Shown here in pieces: positions 59,401 through 64,000 of a stretch of 64,000 nt of DNA. The notes under the pieces were generated by a model, which searched no databases, was not told the DNA's origin, and saw only the letters and a program-made list of their open reading frames with translations. The translations under genes were made by a program, and so were the position numbers. This DNA comes from Bicyclus anynana. Lineage: Eukaryota; Arthropoda; Insecta; Lepidoptera; Nymphalidae. Where the stretch lies: the NCBI RefSeq assembly GCF_947172395.1, contig NC_069090.1, forward strand, positions 5,652,291-5,716,290, in the 5' to 3' direction. Each line of letters begins with the position of its first letter. Position 1 is the first letter of the stretch.

Positions 59401-62400
59401 CAGAAGGGTTAAATGAAAAAATGAACATGGCTTCAGTATTCCTTGATATGTCGAAAGCTTTCGACTTAGTTTGTCACAAGACACTACTGAGAAAGTTGGA
59501 ACGTTATGGGGTAAGAGGAAAAGGGCTCCAGTGGCTAACAAGCTACTTAGGCCAGCGTGAGCAATGTGTCGAAATCCAACAAACTTTAAATAGTCATTGT
59601 AAAAGGTTTTGTTCCTGCTATAGTAATCTAAACCCTTACGGTGTACCTCAAGGGAGTGTCTATAATTATATTACTATTATTTATAATTTATATATCAACG
59701 ATTTACCAGAACACATCCCTCATGACTGCATTCTATACGCAGATGATACTACAATTACAATTAAATGCAAAGACAAAAACATGCTTCAAAACGAAATTAA
59801 CACCACATTACAGAAAACTAAGGATTGGCTGGAAGCTAATAACCTATCAGTTAATACAACAAAAACTAAATGTGTTCAATTTCTGACCTACAATAGTACT
59901 CCATCAAATCTATGTATTGTATATGATCAAATGCCAATAGAAGAAGTAGATACTGTATCATTCCTCGGCCTCTTATTAGACAAACACTGTAATTGGAAGG
60001 ACCATGTGGACAAACTATGTATAAAATTAGACCGATTCACCTATGTCCTGAGACGGCTTAGTCGAACCTCAAATTTAAAGACTGCCTTACTAGCGTATCA
60101 TGGATATGTATCGTCCATACTGCAATATGGATTAATTTTGTGGGGCAATTCAGTAGATGCTAATCAAGCATTTATACGTCAGAAAGCATCTATTCGGTCT
60201 ATGTACGGAGCGCACTTTTTGGATAGCTTATTATATATATAGCAAACCCTTATTTAAAAAACTTGAAATTCTTCCATTACCTAGTCAGTACATATATCAA
60301 ATGCTTCTTTTTGTAAAAAGAAACCCTAGTCTATTCTCTATTCACACCAACAACGCAAATCTGAGAACATGCCGCAAAAATAAACTGGTTAGACCCCCCA
60401 CAAGATTGACAATATATGCCAAGAGTTCTTTTTGTATGGCAATAAAAATATATAATAAACTTCCTCATAGTCTAAAAGAGATGCCCTGGTCAATATTTAA
60501 ATGTAAAATTTATAAATTATTATTTAAAAAAAGTTATTATGACATTCAAGATTATTTTATGGACATGGACATTTTCTAACTTATTATTTTCTAATTGTGA
60601 CATTGTATTAATTTAGATTCTTTTTTTTTCTTCATTCAAATGTATTTAATTATTTAAGATAATTCATATACCAGTTATGGTAAAATGTATAAAGGCTCAA
60701 TTCTATAATATGTACCATCATGTTAAACCTACATTTTCATGAATAAAATATCATTCATTCATTCATTCATTCTGTATTTAAGAGTCCTAACTGAAAATCG
60801 TGCTGCATACTTTTTTTTGTTGTTGTTGATGTTGCAAATGCTGAGTTGTGGCCTTTTTCTAGGTTATGCCACGTATTGCGGGGCATTCTTCTTTTATTGC
60901 TCCACTGTTTGCGTGGACAATTAAGCTATGTAATAATATAGAATTTAAGAATGCAATATGTGGCATTACTTAAAAATAAAGATGTTTCTTTCTTTATCAT
61001 CTTATAGTAAAATCTTGGTCGCCGCTACCCACCGCGTTTTAATATGTTTAGACTTTTACCAGTTATGTTCAACATTGCTGCCAGTTCCTGGTTTAATGAC
61101 TCGAAAGTTACGATAATCTTTTGAGCCAAATATACCATCTGTAGTTCTATAAAAAACTTCATCATAAACACGTACTGATGCATGTAGAACAAAATTGGTG
61201 CGTACGCTACAAATAAAATGAAATTAATAATTAAAATTGCTAATTAAACCCGTCTTGCATTGCCTGCACATCTAAACTCTATCGTTTTTGTCGAATTCAT
61301 GATGACACAAAAAGTGTGAATTTTATTAATAGTCAAGAGTTAAAACGTAGAATCATAGAATATAATCGAGTTTCTAATCGAAGTAGTTCTTTTCTCATTT
61401 AACAACTAGCACTCTGCACTATGCTGTAGTAGTAATAAATACTATTTAAATGTAAAAAAACTAGTATCAAAACATTTTGTGCTTACTAGTCAGTGCTACC
61501 ACAATTACAGATTGTTTGATTATATGCTTTCATTTGCGACACTATTTTATTTCGTGATTTCGTGATGGGTGGTTTTTTGCTTTTATTATTTGACAATTTA
61601 AAAACCTGTACTTGCCCCTTGCCCCTTTTATTTGTCACCCAGGCTGTGGGCTGACCCTTGTATAGCCATTTTTAAAACAAGTACTTACCACATACATACA
61701 TTAGTAAGATGTACCCTAATGATACAAATATTAATATCGGAAAATATATTATAAAAAAAAGCATCAACGTTATTTTACGTGCTCCAGTAGATTTGGAGGG
61801 CATCACACAAGTCAAAAGTATATTTGCTTCCACCTGAAAATATTTTTTTTTATTTATGTCAATAGCTATCATGTACCTACTTAATTAATAAAGTATGATC
61901 CAAAAGTTTTTTACCTTTTCTAATAAACTCATACACTCAATCATGGTTTTCATTCTACTGGTCCCCCGGTAAGACGCAATCAAAGTGACAGTTGACGTCA
62001 AAGTAACGCATTGCGCAAACCAAAATAGGGCCTCTTGTAAGTCCCATACTATATCATTATCATTTTTTATAAAATTAATGAAAACCCCGATAATTGCAGA
62101 ACAGTCTGCAAAATATAAAGATTGTAATCTACTGTTACCCAAGTTACTTAATCGATTCATGATATTTTTTTTTAATACGGTGATTTCGTCCTTTGTTTGT
62201 GGTGAAAAAATCACATGAACCATGCATAGTTAATTTTTTTTTTTATACATAGATAGAGTCATTATAGATCTATGGAAATAACATACTTATCACCGCCATA
62301 AGAACTTGACTGTAAATGCTGTAGCTACGAGATACCGTAGCGCTGTAGCCGTTACAGTTCTTCGCAAGTTGTAGCGGCGCTACGCCAGCGATGCGCGAAG

Positions 62401-62449
62401 CTTGCAAGAACAACGCCCACCATCCACTGACCACGTAATTCGTGGTCAT
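56417..62449 (-). CDS. Gustatory receptor C (tandem cluster, intact, with LINE in an intron)
   Basis: Eight coding exons: 62449-62287, 62105-61915, 61833-61689, 61206-61060, 58506-58321, 57831-57728, 57580-57416 and 56470-56417. Phases equal those of A and B, giving 384 residues. It starts MTTNYVVSGWW and carries FLQASRIAGVAPLQL, GPPQAKEGRHIRTLMKAYVS, exon 8 KVMYHLTAVGERISIDLEL, and ends STCAVYLVQIHV. The intron between exons 61060 and 58506 has grown to 2.5 kb by insertion of a LINE and a second retroelement, without disturbing splice sites. I see no stop or frameshift. Exon 7 (IYAWYTYDLGLFVYILRLLK) is more diverged from A/B than exon 8. Confidence 0.88.
56700..56960. other. GC-rich patch in the last intron of Gr C
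   Basis: This patch (GTCGTGGACGCCGCGTTG, GAGACGTGGCGGGGAGGGGT, GGTAGCGCGCGATGG) differs in composition from the AT-rich surroundings. It has no counterpart in the matching introns of A and B. It is probably inserted; no family or protein is recognised. Confidence 0.35.
58663..58882 (+). mobile_element. Retroelement 3' fragment with poly(A) and target duplication
   Basis: AGGTCTATCTGCT occurs at 58663-58675 and at 58870-58882, flanking a 195-bp insert that ends in a 12-base A run. The insert contains ACTCCCTCGGAAATGG and ATTTCCGAGGGAG, which can pair. This is an insertion by target-primed reverse transcription of a short or 5'-truncated element. Confidence 0.8.
59038..60770 (+). mobile_element. 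Jockey/CR1-superfamily LINE, 5'-truncated, in Gr C intron
   Basis: The reverse transcriptase runs from the STGYDG block (59053) through IVKPIFKKGDKNNISNYRSI, KSQQYGFRRNRST, FLDMSKAFD, PYGVPQGS, LYADDT and SFLGLLLD in one frame (to 60242). It then shifts to another frame (60157-60579) for the C-terminal part, so at least one frameshift exists. After GVPQGS the usual LGPLLF is replaced by YNYITIIYN, another sign of decay. The endonuclease and ORF1 are absent. The left junction follows TTTCTAGGAAGAAA, which is Gr intron sequence shared with A and B. The 3' end is an (ATTC)n tail at 60750-60770 after AATAAA. It is antisense to the receptor gene. Confidence 0.88.
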
Positions 62450-62801
62450 TATAATTAAAAGAACAAGCTCTGTTCCTGTTAAATATTTTTAATAGAATAA
62501 TATGTTAAAGCAATGGTAAGGGAAATCAAAGATTTCAAATAAAGCATTAATGCACTAATTTTGACTGAACAGTTTCACAAATAAATATTTAACTGCTTCT
62601 TAATCAGAGATTTCGTTTTATACAGAGTAGTTATTGTTAAAAAATATTTTCGTTTTCGAAATTATTCGTATACATTTTCTATTTTAACATTTTCAACATA
62701 GATAAGGAATCTCAAGATATAACCTAAATCTACTTCACGTTTTCCTGAATAATTCTCGAATGGAATGGACGAGTACGTCTAATATTAAAAATATAGATAG
62801 G

Positions 62802-62910
62802 TATACCTTTGAATGTTGTCCAGCCTTTTTTTCATGTATAAATACCCACCAAATCTTAATAATAAGTAGCCTCGTATGTTGAGGTTAAATGTATTTATAC
62901 TTCGTACCGA
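62802..62910 (-). promoter_or_regulatory. Conserved 5' block of Gr C
   Basis: ATGAAAAAAAGGCTGGACAA and CATTCAAAG|GTATAC on the minus strand, in the same relative position as the blocks of A and B. Confidence 0.45.
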
Positions 62911-63632
62911 GTATCAAATAGAACATTTTACTATAAGTCAGAGGTACCCAAAGTTTTTGACAGAATAGGATCAATGTAATGAAAATATATTGCGGGGTAA
63001 ACTATACACTATCTACTCGCCAATTTTCAACTTTGTACGTCAAGCGGTTTGCATTATTTCGACCTTTTGTTTTTTTATATACGAGTATATAGAGTTTGAT
63101 CAACCGTAATAAATTGAATTTATCAGAACTTCCGGTCTATCCATATAATATAGGCCTTAAGTAATGTTTTAATTTTATCGATTAATTATTCGTAAGTAGA
63201 AATTAAATTTTATTAGTATCGAATGAAATTAGAATTTCATTAAAATATTTAGATTACCTCTCTTAAAATGAAAAATGAAAAATTAATATCAAAAATGTTT
63301 GAGGACCTCTGCTTTATGTATAGATTGATCGAATACATACAAAATTACCATAATTACTTGTTGACTCAAACTCATGAATACGTACTATATATTTTTCATA
63401 TCTGTCAGTAGATTTTATCAATAACAAATCCCTCCATGAATAATACTTATAGTATTATTATAGCCCCATGAAGTTTTATTTTAATGAAGTAGATAAATAA
63501 TTTACATAAAGAAAGTAAAAGATTACTTAAATTGGACACATATTTAATTTTAATAAGTCATTTAAAATGATCTATATAATAAGCTATGTTTTTTGAATCA
63601 CTCAATTAGTTAATTAGTAGGTATTTTTTTCT
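62911..63632. other. Intergenic spacer between Gr C and Gr D
   Basis: Homologous in patches to the other Gr spacers (GAGGACCTCTGCTTTATGTA; TTACTTGTTGACTCAAACTC; ACAAATCCCTCCATGAATAA). It contains no exon. Confidence 0.5.
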
Positions 63633-63701
63633 TCAACCACTCTTCTGGTGCATAATCATTTGCCAAAAGTAAACTGCCCAAGTAGTCACGACACCGAAAT
63701 T
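63633..63701 (-). CDS. Gustatory receptor D, terminal exon only (gene continues past the window)
   Basis: After acceptor TATTTTCAG the exon reads NFGVVTTWAVYFWQMIMHQK, SG and stop: 22 codons. It sits where a terminal exon is expected one spacer beyond gene C and matches the family TM7 signature (TTWAVYFWQM against STCAVYLVQI), but is clearly more diverged than A-C are from one another. Upstream exons should lie at higher coordinates. Confidence 0.7.
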   Translation of the reverse strand, partial: NFGVVTTWAVYFWQMIMHQKSG

Positions 63702-63777
63702 CTGAAAATATTAAAATCAAGGTAAGTAAGTTCCCCCATGGTGACCTTGCACCTAATGTTAGGAAAATGGAGCCCAT

Positions 63778-64000
63778 AATTATTATCAACCTATATTCGG
63801 CTCACTGCTGAGCTCGAGTCTCTTCTCAGAATTAGAGGTTAGGCCAATAGTCCACCACGCTGGCCCAATGCGGATTGGCTGACTTCACACACGCAGAGAA
63901 TTAAGAAAATTCTCTGGTGTGCAGGTTTCCTCACGATGTTTTCCTTCACCGTTTGAGACACGTGATATTTAATTTCTTAAAATGCACACATCTAAAAAGT
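63778..64000 (-). mobile_element. tRNA-derived SINE, cut by the window edge
   Basis: ATTATCAACCTATATTCGGC, TCCACCACGCTGGCCCAATG, CACACACGCAGAGAATTAAG and GTTTGAGACACGTGATATTT. It lies in the last intron of gene D. Confidence 0.75.

Noticed and set aside
1..64000. CRISPR arrays, operons, phage or plasmid features
   Set aside because: Spliced genes, SINEs and LINEs show nuclear animal DNA; the tandem arrays lack the repeat-spacer pattern.

Overview
The window is animal nuclear DNA, almost certainly from a lepidopteran and probably a butterfly. It is AT-rich, its genes have short exons in long introns, and it is packed with repeat types I associate with Lepidoptera: tRNA-derived SINEs, RTE-type LINE 3' ends with TGATGA tails, short Helitron-like elements ending in a hairpin plus CTAG, and foldback MITEs. 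All exon models below were assembled by eye from reading frame, splice-site phase and family motifs. No alignment or transcript data were available.

Region 1 (1-11,216, minus strand) holds most of a two-pore-domain (K2P/TWIK-type) potassium channel gene. Seven phase-compatible exons run from the first transmembrane segment through pore 1 and TM2 to the start of TM3. The second pore lies beyond base 1. The intron just after the TM1 exon carries a tandem array (9,472-11,098) whose monomers are decayed copies of that exon with its 5' splice site, organised as a three-monomer, 437-bp higher-order repeat.

Region 2 (11.3-35.6 kb) has no gene I can support and is mostly transposable elements. The notable item is a 6.6-kb non-coding element (23,064-29,700). 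It has apparently identical 306-bp direct terminal repeats, a CATA target duplication and two internal tandem arrays (88 bp x5, 157 bp x4), and it splits an older RTE copy. An R1-like retroelement tail sits inside a (GT)n microsatellite at 32.1-32.3 kb.

Region 3 (35.67-39.55 kb, plus strand) is a complete gene for the acidic ribosomal stalk protein P2 (RpLP2, 111 residues), with a 5' TOP-like first exon. Two of its introns each carry a candidate C/D-box snoRNA with the same 28S rRNA-directed guide.

Region 4 (40.4-64.0 kb, minus strand) is a tandem gustatory receptor (Gr) cluster. Three genes appear intact and share the same introns (A 386 aa, B 387 aa, C 384 aa). A fourth begins at the right edge with its terminal exon, and an orphan terminal exon at 40.4 kb looks like a collapsed fifth copy. 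Gene C has a 5'-truncated Jockey/CR1-superfamily LINE in one intron. The spacers between genes are themselves duplicated, and comparing them suggests two hairpins made by local inverted copying (47,827 and 54,761).
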